NCBI RefSeq assembly: GCF_009857505.1
Contig: NZ_WWCP01000011.1
Location: 62,001 to 126,000 of the forward strand
DNA from: Duganella lactea
GTDB taxonomy: Bacteria > Pseudomonadota > Gammaproteobacteria > Burkholderiales > Burkholderiaceae_D
Length of the DNA stretch: 64,000 nucleotides
Direction of reading: 5' to 3'
The notes under the pieces were generated by a model. It was given only the letters and a program-made list of their open reading frames with translations, ran no database searches and was not told where the DNA came from. The position numbers were made by a program, and so were the translations under genes. Positions 1 through 10,393 of the stretch are shown here, in pieces; within the stretch, counting starts at the first letter, position 1, and every line of letters starts with the position of its first letter.

Positions 1-45
1 TCGTGCACAATGGCGCCATTCGTAACCAACACAGAAAGAACAGCC

Positions 46-522
46 ATGAAGGGCGACCAAGAAGTTATCCGTTTGCTGAACGCTCAGCTGACCAACGAAC
101 TCACCGCGATCAACCAGTACTTCCTGCACGCCAAGATGTACAAGCACTGGGGCCTGGAAAAAATCGGCAAGAAGGAGTGGGAAGAGTCGATTGGCGAGAT
201 GAAGCATGCGGACAAACTGATCGACCGCATCCTGATGCTCGATGGCCTGCCGAATCTGCAAGCCATGCATAAAGTCATGGTCGGCGAAAACACCGAAGAG
301 ATGCTGGGTTGCGACCTGAAGCTGGAAAAAGGCGCACAGATCACCGTCAAGGAAGGCATCGCCGCCGCCGAGAAGGCCGCCGACTACGTGTCGCGCGACC
401 TGCTGCTGATGATCCTGGAAGACACCGAGGAACACATCGACTGGCTGGAAACCCAGCTCGACCTGATCGGCAAAGTGGGCATCCAGAACTACCTGCAAAG
501 CCAGATGAACGGCGACGACTAA
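46..522 (+). CDS. bfr: Bacterioferritin
   Basis: A 158-residue ferritin-like protein that oxidises and stores iron as a heme-containing 24-mer in the cytosol. The ATG at 46 is chosen because it gives the family N-terminus MKGDQEVI and has a purine-rich AGAAAG about 8 nt upstream. E18, Y25, E51, the heme ligand M52, H54 and E94 are all present, and the C-terminal half carries the usual HIDWLETQ helix. Relative to H130, the ferroxidase ligand expected at position 127 reads Thr (DTEEH, where E. coli has DEEGH), so the di-iron site may be incomplete or use a neighbouring Glu. Heteropolymeric Bfr subunits with altered sites are known in other bacteria. Its terminator overlaps the end of the convergent sugar transporter gene. 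Confidence 0.95.
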   Translation: MKGDQEVIRLLNAQLTNELTAINQYFLHAKMYKHWGLEKIGKKEWEESIGEMKHADKLIDRILMLDGLPNLQAMHKVMVGENTEEMLGCDLKLEKGAQITVKEGIAAAEKAADYVSRDLLLMILEDTEEHIDWLETQLDLIGKVGIQNYLQSQMNGDD

Positions 523-1860
523 TTACGTCGGCGTCACCGCATCACTCAAAGGCCGCAAGCTCGCTTGCGGCCTTTTTATTTTCACCATCAACACGGCGAC
601 CGCGCCGCACAGCATCAGCACGCCGGCCAGGCGGATCACGTTTTCCGGATTACCACCCAGCAGGCTGCGGTAGTACAGCGGCAGCGTGAAGATCTGGATG
701 ATCATCGGAATCACGATGAACATATTGAAGATGCCCATGTAGACGCCGGTGCGCTCCGGCGGTATGCAGCCGGCCAGCATCACATACGGATTGCCCATGA
801 TGCTGGCCCACGCCAGCCCGATGCCGATCATCGGCACGAACAGCCATGCCGGCGTATGAATGTGCGGAATGCTCAGCATGGCCACGCCAGCCAGCGCCAG
901 GCAGATGCTATGGGTGATCTTCGGCCCATGGCGGCGCGTGAACGGCACCAGCGCCAGCGCGCCGACAAACGCGATGAAGTTGTAGAACGCGCCGACCTGG
1001 CCGGTCAGCAGGCCGGCATCGCGGAAGCCTTGCGAGGCCTGGTCGGTGGTGCCATACAGCGTGGTGGACAGCGACAGCATGATGTATTGCCAGTAGCAGA
1101 ACATGGCGTACCACTGGAACAGCTTGACCCACGCCAGCTGGCGCATGGTCGACGGCATCTCGCGCACGGCGTCGACGATGTCGGCCAGCGCGTAACGCCA
1201 GCCTGCCGGCCGCGCGCGCATCGCCTGCAGCTCCGCCTCGGTGAGCGGATGTTCCTTGGTGGTCTTCAGCGTCCACAGCACCGACGTGATCGAGAACACC
1301 GCACCGATCATGAAGGCGACGATGACGATGTGCGGAATATGGCGGCTGTTCACCGCGTCCTTGTTCATGCCCAGCCAGACCAGCAGCGACGGCGTCAGAT
1401 AGGCCAGCGTTTGTCCCAGCCCGGTGAAGGCGCTTTGCGTCAGGAAGCCAAGCGAATGCTGCTCCGGTTTGAGCTTGTCGCTGACGAAGGCGCGGTACGG
1501 CTCCATGGTGACGTTGTTGGCCGCGTCGAGTATCCACAGCAGGCTGGCCGCCATCCACAGCGTGGGGCTGAACGGCATGGCCAGCAGGCCAAGGCTGCAG
1601 AGAATGGCGCCGATCAGGAAGTACGGCGTGCGGCGTCCCCAGCGCGTGATGGTGCGGTCGCTCATGGCGCCGATCAGCGGCTGCACCAGCAAGCCGGTCA
1701 TCGGTCCGGCCAGCCACAGGTAAGGCAGGCTGGCCTCGTCGGCGCCGAGGTATTTGTAGATCGGGCTCATGCTGCTCTGCTGCAGGCCGAAACTGAACTG
1801 GATGCCGAAGAATCCGATATTCATGTTGACGATCTGCCACAGCGACAGACGCGGCTTCAT
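523..1860 (-). CDS. suxC: MFS sucrose transporter (SuxC/GPH-like)
   Basis: A 445-residue integral inner-membrane carrier with about 12 hydrophobic segments. The RWGRRTPY motif in the loop after helix 2 and the [18 protein letters not shown]-terminus are typical of the bacterial and plant sucrose/maltose MFS group. The start at 1860 overlaps the fructokinase stop as ATGA, so the two are probably translationally coupled. As last gene of the locus it should import the disaccharide delivered to the periplasm by the TonB receptor. The known parallel is Xanthomonas suxC, in a cluster of TonB receptor, amylosucrase-type enzyme, transporter and LacI regulator. Sucrose as substrate is inferred from context. 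The last 10-20 residues are encoded across the bfr terminator. Confidence 0.85.
   Translation of the reverse strand: MKPRLSLWQIVNMNIGFFGIQFSFGLQQSSMSPIYKYLGADEASLPYLWLAGPMTGLLVQPLIGAMSDRTITRWGRRTPYFLIGAILCSLGLLAMPFSPTLWMAASLLWILDAANNVTMEPYRAFVSDKLKPEQHSLGFLTQSAFTGLGQTLAYLTPSLLVWLGMNKDAVNSRHIPHIVIVAFMIGAVFSITSVLWTLKTTKEHPLTEAELQAMRARPAGWRYALADIVDAVREMPSTMRQLAWVKLFQWYAMFCYWQYIMLSLSTTLYGTTDQASQGFRDAGLLTGQVGAFYNFIAFVGALALVPFTRRHGPKITHSICLALAGVAMLSIPHIHTPAWLFVPMIGIGLAWASIMGNPYVMLAGCIPPERTGVYMGIFNMFIVIPMIIQIFTLPLYYRSLLGGNPENVIRLAGVLMLCGAVAVLMVKIKRPQASLRPLSDAVTPT
548..577 (+). terminator. Rho-independent terminator of bfr
   Basis: A stem of AAAGGCCGCAAG paired with CTTGCGGCCTTT around a four-base CTCG loop is followed by a T-rich run, 25 bases past the bfr stop. 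It lies wholly inside the 3' end of the convergent transporter gene, so the same bases encode part of that protein's basic C-terminal tail. Confidence 0.85.
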
Positions 1861-2810
1861 GACGCCGCTCCCGGCCGCACCGCGCCGCGCTGCCAGCTGG
1901 CGATCCACGGCGCATAGAAGCCGGCATCCGCCGGCACCGCGCCGGAGATGCCGCAGATGGCGCCTGCGAACGCGTTGGCGCGCGCCAGCGTCAACGGCAG
2001 CGGCCAGCCTTGCAGTTGGCCGAACAGAAACACCGAGGAGAAGGCGTCGCCGGCGCCCACGGTGTCGACGATGCGCGCCGGCGCGTGGCACTCGTGGTTG
2101 GCGGCGACCGCGCCGTCGGCGCTGAAATACAGCGCGCCGCGTTCACCCAGTGTGACGATCAGCCCTTGCAGGCCGAAGGTGCGCATCAGCGTCAGGCAGG
2201 CCTCGCGCATTGCCGGACTGTCGGCGTCGGTGGCGGGCTGCGTGTGCGTGTACCAGCGGAACAGGTCTTTCAGCTCGTCCTCGTTGACCTTGACGATGTC
2301 GGCCAGCTTCAGCGACTCGTGCGCGATACGCTCGGTGACCTGCCCTTCCCGCACATTCAGATCGAGGTAGCGCTGCGCGTCGGAGGCCTCCAGCATCGCG
2401 CGCAGCGTGGCGCGCGACTGCTCGTGGCGCTGCGCCATGGTGCCGAAGTAGATCACCCGCGGCCGCGCCGCAGCCAACGCCGCCAATGCCGGCGCGGTCT
2501 CCACATAATCGTAAGCCTGATCCGGCAGAATGATGAAGCGATGGCCGTCCGCATTGCGCTCGACCACCACGCGGCCGGTGGCGCCGCGTTCATCGACCTG
2601 CAATCCGGCCTCGCTCATGCCGAAGCGCGTGAACTCGTCGCAGATGCCGGCGCCATTCCTGTCGGCGCCGATGCGCGTGACCATCAGCGTGGCGACGCCG
2701 AACGCCGCCAGGTTGCGCGCCACATTGAACGGCGCACCGCCCACCACCTGTTCGGTGATGAAATCGTCCACCAGTGCCTCGCCGAAAACGGCGATGGAAT
2801 GTTTGCTCAT
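1857..2810 (-). CDS. Fructokinase, PfkB family
   Basis: A 317-residue ribokinase-fold sugar kinase. The N-terminal GGAPFNVARNLAAFG motif (about 24-38) forms the sugar site, and DTVGAGDAF (249-257) carries the anion hole and catalytic base D255. It should phosphorylate fructose at O6 with ATP. The reading frame opens with ATGA overlapping the stop of the GH13 gene and ends with ATGA overlapping the start of the transporter. This placement fits the pathway: an amylosucrase-type enzyme releases fructose from sucrose, and this kinase would feed it into glycolysis. A different ketose or nucleoside specificity cannot be excluded from sequence alone. Confidence 0.85.
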   Translation of the reverse strand: MSKHSIAVFGEALVDDFITEQVVGGAPFNVARNLAAFGVATLMVTRIGADRNGAGICDEFTRFGMSEAGLQVDERGATGRVVVERNADGHRFIILPDQAYDYVETAPALAALAAARPRVIYFGTMAQRHEQSRATLRAMLEASDAQRYLDLNVREGQVTERIAHESLKLADIVKVNEDELKDLFRWYTHTQPATDADSPAMREACLTLMRTFGLQGLIVTLGERGALYFSADGAVAANHECHAPARIVDTVGAGDAFSSVFLFGQLQGWPLPLTLARANAFAGAICGISGAVPADAGFYAPWIASWQRGAVRPGAAS

Positions 2811-4681
2811 GCTGTCGCTCCACGTTCCAGCCAGTGCATCGCATACGGCGCCAGCGTCAGCGCGCCATCGACTATGCCACCGTCCAGGCAATCGGTCCAG
2901 CGGCCTTGCAGCGGGTAAGTCTGCGGCGCGCCGGAGAAGTTGAACAAGGTAATCAGGCGCTCGCCGCGCGCCACCGCCAGCACGCTGTCCGGCGCGTCGG
3001 CCAGTAGCGTGCGCGGCGCGTTGGCGGCCAGCGCGTCATGCTGGCGACGCGCGCGCACCAGCCGGATCAGCGACTGGTACATGCGGCCGACGTTGGCGCC
3101 GGCGTCGATGTCATACCGTTGTTGCCAGCGCGCGTCGTCAAACAGCGGGCGTTGCAGCCAGCGGCTGTCCATCGCGTGCTGCGGACGATCCAGGTAGGAG
3201 TAATCGTTCTCCATCGCCAGCTCGTCACCCATGTACAGCACCGGCAGCGCGCCGAAGCTCAGCGCCACGCCGTGCAGCAGCAGCAGGCGGCGCATGGCCA
3301 GCTCGCGTTCCTCGTCCGAGCCCGCGCGCTCCAGGCCCACCAGCGAGGCGGCCGAGCCGTTGCTGCCATGGGCGGCGTTCGGATCGGTGCTCTGGAATAC
3401 CGCGCCCGATGCATAACTGCCTTCGGCGCCGGCGAAGAAGCGCGAGGCCCTCGCCAGGCGCGCGTTGGCGTCGCTGCCATCGGCAGCGGCTTCCGCGCGC
3501 AGCACATTCCAGCCGATGTCGTCGTGGCAGCGCACGTAACTGAGCCAGGTGGCGGCAGGCGGCAGCGCCGGCGTATTGCGGATCACTTCGCGCATCACGC
3601 CGGTGTTTTGTTCCGACAGAGCGACCCAGCCGGCGGCCATCAGGCTGCTGTGATAGGCGATGTGGCACTCGCGCGCGTCGGCACTGCCCAGGTAGGCCGG
3701 CAGCTCGCGCGTCGGCACAATGGCTTCGGCTTTCAGCAGCACGCCCGGCGCGACGATATCGACGATCGCGCGCAGCGCTTGCAGGATCTGGTGCGCCTCC
3801 GGCTGGTTCATGCTGTTGGTGCCTTCGCGCTTCCACAGGAAGGCGGTGGAGTCGAGGCGGAATACTTCGATGCCGCGATTGGCGAGGCGCAGCAGCGTCG
3901 CCGCCATCGCCGAGAACACCGCCGGATTGGCGTAGTTCAGGTCCCACTGATACGGATAGAAGGTGCTCCACACCCAGCCGCCCAGCGCGTCGACCGGCAC
4001 GAAATTGCCCGGCGCGACCTGCGGGAACACCTGGCCCAGCGTGCGCTCGTAGCGGTCCGGCATTTCGCGGTCCGGGTAGACCAGGAACTTGGCGCGCGCC
4101 GCCGCGTCGCCAGCCTTGGCGGCCAGCGCCCACGCGTGGTCATCGGCCACGTGATTGAGGATGAAGTCCGAGCACAGGCTGATGCCGGCCGCGCGCAGCC
4201 GCGTGGTCAGTGCATCCAGATCGGCGTTGGTGCCCAGCGCCGGCTCCACATCATCAAAGCTGGACACGGCGAAGCCGCCGTCGTTCTCGCCGGCGCGGGC
4301 GCGCAGGAACGGCAGCAGGTGCAGATAGGTGACGCCCAGCTCCTGCAGATACGGAATCCGCTCGGCCACGCCATTCAGATCGCCGCCGAAATTCTGCACA
4401 TACGCGCAGTAGCCCAGCATGCGCTGACTGAGGAACCAGTCCGGCTGCGCCGCGCGCTGTTCGTCCAGCGCGCGCAGCCCGGCGGGACGCGCCGCGTACA
4501 GCGCGCCCAGTGACGCCATCAACTCGGCCAGCCAGGCGTCGAAGTCGGCGTGCCGGCCGTACAATCCGGCCAGCAGCCGGCGCAGCACCGGTTCGCAGGC
4601 GGCCAGACGCTGCACGGCTTGCGGCCGCAGTTCCTCGGGCAGGACCGCGAGCATGCGGTCCGTCGTTACATTAGAAGGCAT
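2807..4681 (-). CDS. suxB: GH13 amylosucrase / sucrose hydrolase
   Basis: A 624-residue GH13 enzyme of the amylosucrase subfamily: a helical N-domain, a (beta/alpha)8 barrel and a C-terminal beta domain. The nucleophile is D277 (EVFRLDSTAF), the acid/base E319 (LKAEAIV) and the transition-state Asp D387 in VRCHDDIG. The NDGGFAVSSF and DSRW motifs match amylosucrase pocket regions. It splits sucrose, passing glucose to an alpha-glucan or to water and releasing fructose. There is no signal peptide, so it acts in the cytosol. The start at 4681 overlaps the receptor stop by 11 bp; an ATG further upstream is less likely. Whether polymerase or hydrolase activity dominates (as in Xanthomonas SuxB) cannot be read from the sequence. 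Confidence 0.88.
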   Translation of the reverse strand: MPSNVTTDRMLAVLPEELRPQAVQRLAACEPVLRRLLAGLYGRHADFDAWLAELMASLGALYAARPAGLRALDEQRAAQPDWFLSQRMLGYCAYVQNFGGDLNGVAERIPYLQELGVTYLHLLPFLRARAGENDGGFAVSSFDDVEPALGTNADLDALTTRLRAAGISLCSDFILNHVADDHAWALAAKAGDAAARAKFLVYPDREMPDRYERTLGQVFPQVAPGNFVPVDALGGWVWSTFYPYQWDLNYANPAVFSAMAATLLRLANRGIEVFRLDSTAFLWKREGTNSMNQPEAHQILQALRAIVDIVAPGVLLKAEAIVPTRELPAYLGSADARECHIAYHSSLMAAGWVALSEQNTGVMREVIRNTPALPPAATWLSYVRCHDDIGWNVLRAEAAADGSDANARLARASRFFAGAEGSYASGAVFQSTDPNAAHGSNGSAASLVGLERAGSDEERELAMRRLLLLHGVALSFGALPVLYMGDELAMENDYSYLDRPQHAMDSRWLQRPLFDDARWQQRYDIDAGANVGRMYQSLIRLVRARRQHDALAANAPRTLLADAPDSVLAVARGERLITLFNFSGAPQTYPLQGRWTDCLDGGIVDGALTLAPYAMHWLERGATA

Positions 4682-6959
4682 AGGACAGACTGACTTTGGC
4701 GGCACGGCCGGAGATGGAGCGCGCCGCGTGACCGTCGCCTTCCACTTCGGTGTAGCCGATCTTGTTGAGCAGGTTGTTCACGCTGAGCGACAGCGTGGCT
4801 TTCGGCGTCAGGCTGTAGTTGACGAAGGCGTTCACCACCTCATACGCCGGCAGCACGATGGTGTGCGCGTCATCGCCCCACGACTTGCCGGTGCCGATCA
4901 AGCTGGCGCCGATGGTGGCGTCGCCAAAGCTGTAGGTCGGTGCCACCTGATAGATGGTCTTGGCCTGACGACGCGGCGTGTTGCCGATGTTGGCCACGTC
5001 CGCCGCCGCGGCGCCGGTGATCTTGGCGTCGGTGTAGGTCATGCCGCCGGTGATGCGGAAGCCACCGTTGCTGTAGGCGCCCTCCAGCTCCACGCCCTTG
5101 GCGTCGTACTTGTTGGAGGTGCTGCGCTGGGTGGTCGCCTCGAAGTTGCTCTCGTCGGTCTTGGCCTGGAACAGCGTGACGAAGGTGCTCACGCCACCGC
5201 TGCGCCATTTGACGCCGCCCTCGATCTGCTTGACGGTGTTGATGGCGATCGGCGCCGTGCCATCGAGCGGGGTGCCGAACAGGATGCGGTCCGCGTTGAA
5301 GGCCACACCATCGCTGACGCGCGCAAACACCGACAGGTTCTTGGTGAACGCGTAGTTGCCGCCGACCGAGTACGAATTGTGGTTCAGTTCATAGTCGACG
5401 AACTGCTGGGTGGCGGCGTCGTAGCGCAGCGCGCCGTTGTTCAACGTCGCGATGTTGGCGGTGCCGTTGGCTTTCTGGCGGTCCTGGCGGAAGCTGGCGT
5501 CCACGCTCAGCGGGCCGGTCTCGTAGCCGACGTTAACGTAGGGCGAGGTGAATTTGTATTCCATGTCCACCGCGCGCGAGCAGCAACCGCCGAAGGCCGC
5601 GCCGACCAGGCCGGGCGTGGCGCTGGCCGTTTGCAGCAGCGCCGGTTTGGCGCCGGTGAGCTGCATCAGGTATTCGTTGAAGTTCCAGGTCAGCGCCAGC
5701 TTTTGCGTCGACAGGTACAGGCCGCCGGTGGTGGTCAGCTTGCTGCCGTCGGCCAGTTTGAAGGTCTTGGACAGCTTGGTGTCGTTCAGCGTGTTGCCGG
5801 CGTCGTCGATCGAGGTGTTGAACACCACGGCGGAGAAAGCCAGGCCGTTGTAGGCCTTGCCCTTGTTCGGGCCGGTGGCGAAGGTGTAGTTGCCGGCGAC
5901 GCCGTTGTTGCCGGCGAAGACGCCCGCAAAGCGGCCGCTGTTGCTGGACGTGCGGAACTTGTTGTTCAGGTTCCAGCCGTCGCCCAGATCGAACGAGCCC
6001 TCCAGCCCCACCGAATTGCTCTTCACCTTCAGGCCGTCGTTGATGTCAGTCGAGACCGGCGTATTGTCCTTGCTCAGCACCACATCGCGCACCCAGTACG
6101 GCGAATAGAAGCTGACCGTGCGCGGATCGATGCCGGGGATTTCCTGAATCTGCTGGTTGACCACGCGCACCGGCACCGGCAGCGCGGTCGGCGCCTTGTC
6201 GTCCAGATGCTTGAACGACAGGCGGATGAAGCCGTTGTCCAGGTCGTGCGTGATGTTGCCGCGAATCTGGCCGCCGCCTTCGGTACTCATGCCAGTGTTG
6301 CGCACGCCTTCGCCAGTGCGGTAGTTGCCGCCGATGAAGAAGCGGGTCTTGTCCGAGATCGGCGCGCCGTAGTCGAAGTCATAGCGGGTTTCATCGTAGC
6401 CGAGGCCGCGGCTGATGCCGATGTGGCCGCCCTTCTCCTCGCCGGTCTTGCTGATGAAGTTGACGATGCCGCCTGGCGCGTTGGTCGCCAGCGTCGAGGC
6501 CGAGCCGCCGCGCACCACCTCCAGGTGGTCCAGCGTGCCGTCGATCTTGACGAAGCTGTCCGGCGTGGTGAAGTTGAAGTCGCCGAACTGCAGCACCGGC
6601 AGGCCGTCTTCCTGGATCTGCACATAGCGCGCGCCGCCGGCCGAGATCGGCACGCCGCGCACCGTGATGTTGGCGTTGCCCTCGCCGCCCGACGATTCCG
6701 AGCGCACGCCCGGCACCGAGCGCAGCACTTCGGCCGCGCTCAGCGGCGCGCTGTTCTTGATGGTGTCGGCTTCCAGCGTCGAGATCGAGACGCTGGTTTT
6801 CATTTTGGACGAAGCGGTGCTGGTGCCGGTGACGACCACGCGCTCCATGTTCAGGCCATCGGCCGGCGCGGCGGCCTCCTGGGCGTTGGCGGACATGTGC
6901 AGAACGGCGGTTGCGACAGCGGCGGCGATGCCGCCCAGTTTCAGGGTGCGTGGTTGCAT
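4671..6959 (-). CDS. suxA: TonB-dependent receptor, probable sucrose uptake (SuxA-like)
   Basis: A 762-residue outer-membrane transporter. It has a signal peptide cleaved near ANAQEAAA, a plug domain (about residues 35-160, with VVVTGT, the VRGVPI region and VVRGGSASTLATNAPGGIVNF), and a 22-strand barrel ending in the typical terminal SLSYAF with a final Phe. It imports substrate across the outer membrane using TonB energy. The neighbours (LacI repressor upstream; amylosucrase, fructokinase and sugar MFS downstream) point to sucrose or a related alpha-glucoside. A GGAG ribosome-binding site lies 9 bp before the ATG. Expression is probably controlled by the palindromic operator at 7015-7030. 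Confidence 0.9.
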   Translation of the reverse strand: MQPRTLKLGGIAAAVATAVLHMSANAQEAAAPADGLNMERVVVTGTSTASSKMKTSVSISTLEADTIKNSAPLSAAEVLRSVPGVRSESSGGEGNANITVRGVPISAGGARYVQIQEDGLPVLQFGDFNFTTPDSFVKIDGTLDHLEVVRGGSASTLATNAPGGIVNFISKTGEEKGGHIGISRGLGYDETRYDFDYGAPISDKTRFFIGGNYRTGEGVRNTGMSTEGGGQIRGNITHDLDNGFIRLSFKHLDDKAPTALPVPVRVVNQQIQEIPGIDPRTVSFYSPYWVRDVVLSKDNTPVSTDINDGLKVKSNSVGLEGSFDLGDGWNLNNKFRTSSNSGRFAGVFAGNNGVAGNYTFATGPNKGKAYNGLAFSAVVFNTSIDDAGNTLNDTKLSKTFKLADGSKLTTTGGLYLSTQKLALTWNFNEYLMQLTGAKPALLQTASATPGLVGAAFGGCCSRAVDMEYKFTSPYVNVGYETGPLSVDASFRQDRQKANGTANIATLNNGALRYDAATQQFVDYELNHNSYSVGGNYAFTKNLSVFARVSDGVAFNADRILFGTPLDGTAPIAINTVKQIEGGVKWRSGGVSTFVTLFQAKTDESNFEATTQRSTSNKYDAKGVELEGAYSNGGFRITGGMTYTDAKITGAAAADVANIGNTPRRQAKTIYQVAPTYSFGDATIGASLIGTGKSWGDDAHTIVLPAYEVVNAFVNYSLTPKATLSLSVNNLLNKIGYTEVEGDGHAARSISGRAAKVSLSYAF

Positions 6960-7011
6960 GAATTGTCTCCAGTGTTATCGTTGTCTGCTGCTTTCTTGAG
7001 CAGGTGAGCGC

Positions 7012-7040
7012 ATTATGCAATCGATTGCATCAACTTGCAA
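7012..7040 (-). promoter_or_regulatory. suxA promoter with LacI-type operator in the spacer
   Basis: On the minus strand there is a -35 TTGCAA (7035-7040), a 17-bp spacer and a -10 CATAAT (7012-7017). The 16-bp perfect palindrome ATGCAATCGATTGCAT (7015-7030) fills most of the spacer and overlaps the -10, so a bound repressor would block RNA polymerase. The sequence elements are seen directly; the repressor assignment is inferred from the adjacent LacI-family gene. Confidence 0.8.
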
Positions 7041-7070
7041 AAGACTTTTTTGTTATGCCTTTTGGCTTCT

Positions 7071-7086
7071 ATGCAATCGGTTGCAC
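7071..7086. promoter_or_regulatory. Second LacI-type operator, imperfect
   Basis: TGCAATCGGTTGCA at 7072-7085 matches the first operator except for one base pair. The two centres are 56 bp apart. It lies just past the stop of the LacI gene and upstream of the suxA -35, a placement suitable for cooperative binding or looping. Confidence 0.65.
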
Positions 7087-7089
7087 AAA

Positions 7090-8142
7090 TCAGACAGTGC
7101 TGTCGCGGACGATCAGCCGGGTCGGCAGTTGCAGCGAGGGCGCGGGACGGCCCTCGGTCAGTTCCAGCAGCGAGGCCACCAGCGCGCGGCCGGCGTCCTG
7201 GATCGGCTGCTGCACGGTGGTCAGCGGCGGGTGGAAATAGCTGGACAGCGGAATATCGTCATAGCCGACCACGGCCACGCGACCCGGCACATCCAGCCCC
7301 AGCTGACGGAAGGCGTTGATGGCGCCCATGGCCATCAGGTCGCTGCCGGCGAACACGGCGTCGAAGGCCACGCCGCGCGCCAGCAGTTCCTCGACCGCCA
7401 GGCGGCCGCCGTCCGGCACGAAGCCGGCGGGCACCAGCAGTTGCGGATCGGCCGCCACGCCGGCCTCGTTCAACGCCTGACACAGCCCGGCGTAGCGGTG
7501 GCCGATTTCCGGCAGGTTGATGTCGCCAAAGAAGGCGATGCGCCGGCGCCCGCGCGCCAGCAGGTGCGCGCCGGCCAGCGCGCCGCCGGCCACGTTGTCG
7601 CCGCCGACGGTGCAGTACAGCTGCTGCGGCAGCTGCGCGCCCCACACCACGATCGGCACGTGACGCGCCGCCAGCTGGTTCAGTTGGTCATGATGGCGCC
7701 ACTGGCCGATCAGCACAATGCCGATGACGCGGCCGGTGTCGAACGGCGCGGCGGCGGCGTCGAGCTCGCTGGCGTCGACGCGCGACACCAGCATGTCGAA
7801 GCCCTGCTCGGTCAGCGCGTCGGCCAGGCTGCCCAGCATCGACAGGAAGAACGGATCGGACAGATGCTGGCGCGTGGCCGGATCATACGGCACCACCACG
7901 CCGACGGTGCGGTTCTGCTTGCGCCGCAGATTCTGCGCGCCGATATTGATGTTGTACTTGAGCGAACGCGCCAGCTCCAGCACGCGGCTACGCGTTTCCT
8001 CGCTGATCAGCTTGCTGCCGGCCAGCGCGCGCGACACGGTCGAGGTGGACACACCCGCCAGCCGCGCGATATCGGCCATTTGCAGGCGCCGCTGCTGGGC
8101 GCTGCCGCTGTCCGCGTCCGGCGGCGGCGTGGTTTTTGGCAT
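7090..8142 (-). CDS. suxR: LacI-family transcriptional repressor (SuxR-like)
   Basis: A 350-residue regulator. The N-terminal helix-turn-helix spans residues 22-42 (ADIARLAGVSTSTVSRAL), followed by the hinge helix (SLKYNINIGAQNLR) and a periplasmic-binding-protein-like ligand domain (VGVVVPYD to the C-terminus). It probably represses the adjacent sugar operon through the two palindromes just downstream of its own stop and is released by sucrose or a breakdown product. It is the first of five same-strand genes, but the receptor has its own promoter. The start overlaps the GST stop by one base (TGATG). Confidence 0.9.
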   Translation of the reverse strand: MPKTTPPPDADSGSAQQRRLQMADIARLAGVSTSTVSRALAGSKLISEETRSRVLELARSLKYNINIGAQNLRRKQNRTVGVVVPYDPATRQHLSDPFFLSMLGSLADALTEQGFDMLVSRVDASELDAAAAPFDTGRVIGIVLIGQWRHHDQLNQLAARHVPIVVWGAQLPQQLYCTVGGDNVAGGALAGAHLLARGRRRIAFFGDINLPEIGHRYAGLCQALNEAGVAADPQLLVPAGFVPDGGRLAVEELLARGVAFDAVFAGSDLMAMGAINAFRQLGLDVPGRVAVVGYDDIPLSSYFHPPLTTVQQPIQDAGRALVASLLELTEGRPAPSLQLPTRLIVRDSTV

Positions 8143-8750
8143 CAGGCGGGAACCGTGTCCTTGAACGACGGGCGTTCGGACAGCTTGTCGTACAGCTTGG
8201 CCAGGTTGGGGTGGTCGTCGCGCCAGCCGATGTCCGGGAAGCGGAATGACAGCCAGCCCAGCGTGCAGCCGACCGCCACGTCGGCCAGCGAGTAGTGCAC
8301 GCCGGTGCAGTAGGGCTGATCGCCCAGCTTGTCCGACAGCGCCTTCAGGCCCAGCTCGACCTTGCGCATCTGACGCGCCATCCACTCCTCGCTTTGCAAC
8401 TCTGGCGGACGCATGGTGCGCTCCAGGCGCACGCTGACGGCGGCGTCCAGCATGCCGTCGGCCAGCGCTTCCCAGCACTTGACGTCGGCGCGGTCGCGGC
8501 CGGTCGGCGGCAGCAGCTTGCAGACCGGCGTCAGCGTGTCGAGATACTCGACCATGACGCGCGAGTCGAACAGCACCGTGCCGTCCTCCATGACCAGGCT
8601 CGGCACTTTGCCGAGCGGATTGAGCTGGCTGATGGTGGTGTCAGCCGCCCACACATTCTCCAGTTCGAACTGGTAATCGAGCTTTTTTTCCGCGAGGACG
8701 ACACGCACCTTGCGGACGTAAGGGCTGGCGAGGGAACCGATGAGTTTCAT
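8142..8750 (-). CDS. Glutathione S-transferase family protein
   Basis: A 202-residue cytosolic GST. The N-terminal thioredoxin-like domain begins MKLIGSLASPYVRKVRV, where the Ser/Tyr and following residues form the glutathione site; the GKVPSLV cis-Pro and DSRVMVEYL motifs bind the gamma-glutamyl group. The C-terminal helical domain contains SLADVAVGCTLGWL. It conjugates or reduces small electrophiles with glutathione; the substrate is unknown. The start at 8750 gives the standard GST N-terminus. A possible -10 (TATACT) sits at 8791-8796 on the minus strand, within the region shared with the divergent purB. Confidence 0.85.
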   Translation of the reverse strand: MKLIGSLASPYVRKVRVVLAEKKLDYQFELENVWAADTTISQLNPLGKVPSLVMEDGTVLFDSRVMVEYLDTLTPVCKLLPPTGRDRADVKCWEALADGMLDAAVSVRLERTMRPPELQSEEWMARQMRKVELGLKALSDKLGDQPYCTGVHYSLADVAVGCTLGWLSFRFPDIGWRDDHPNLAKLYDKLSERPSFKDTVPA

Positions 8751-8793
8751 AGCGACAGAGTGAACAATGGAGGGAATGACAATAGCCTTCAGT

Positions 8794-10255
<1,462 letters not shown>

Positions 10256-10284
10256 TGTAATCAGGCAATCTGCTTTACACTAGT

Positions 10285-10318
10285 CCCGGCAGCGCCCAGC
10301 GCTCCCGGGGCTTTTTTT
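10285..10318 (+). terminator. Rho-independent terminator of purB
   Basis: Stem CCCGGCAGCGC pairs with GCGCTCCCGGG (one C-C mismatch) around a CCA loop and is followed by GC and seven T residues. Confidence 0.85.
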
Positions 10319-10393
10319 CGGCCCCGCCAGCGAAGATAACCATTTTTTGGTATATTTAGTCCTAATAAGTACTATTTTCTCCGGAGCCGTTTT

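Noticed and set aside
4653..7007. A 784-codon open frame on the plus strand opposite the TonB receptor gene
   Set aside because: High-GC antisense shadow: Arg/Ala/His/Val-rich with no domain, while the minus strand encodes a clear receptor with signal peptide and terminal Phe.
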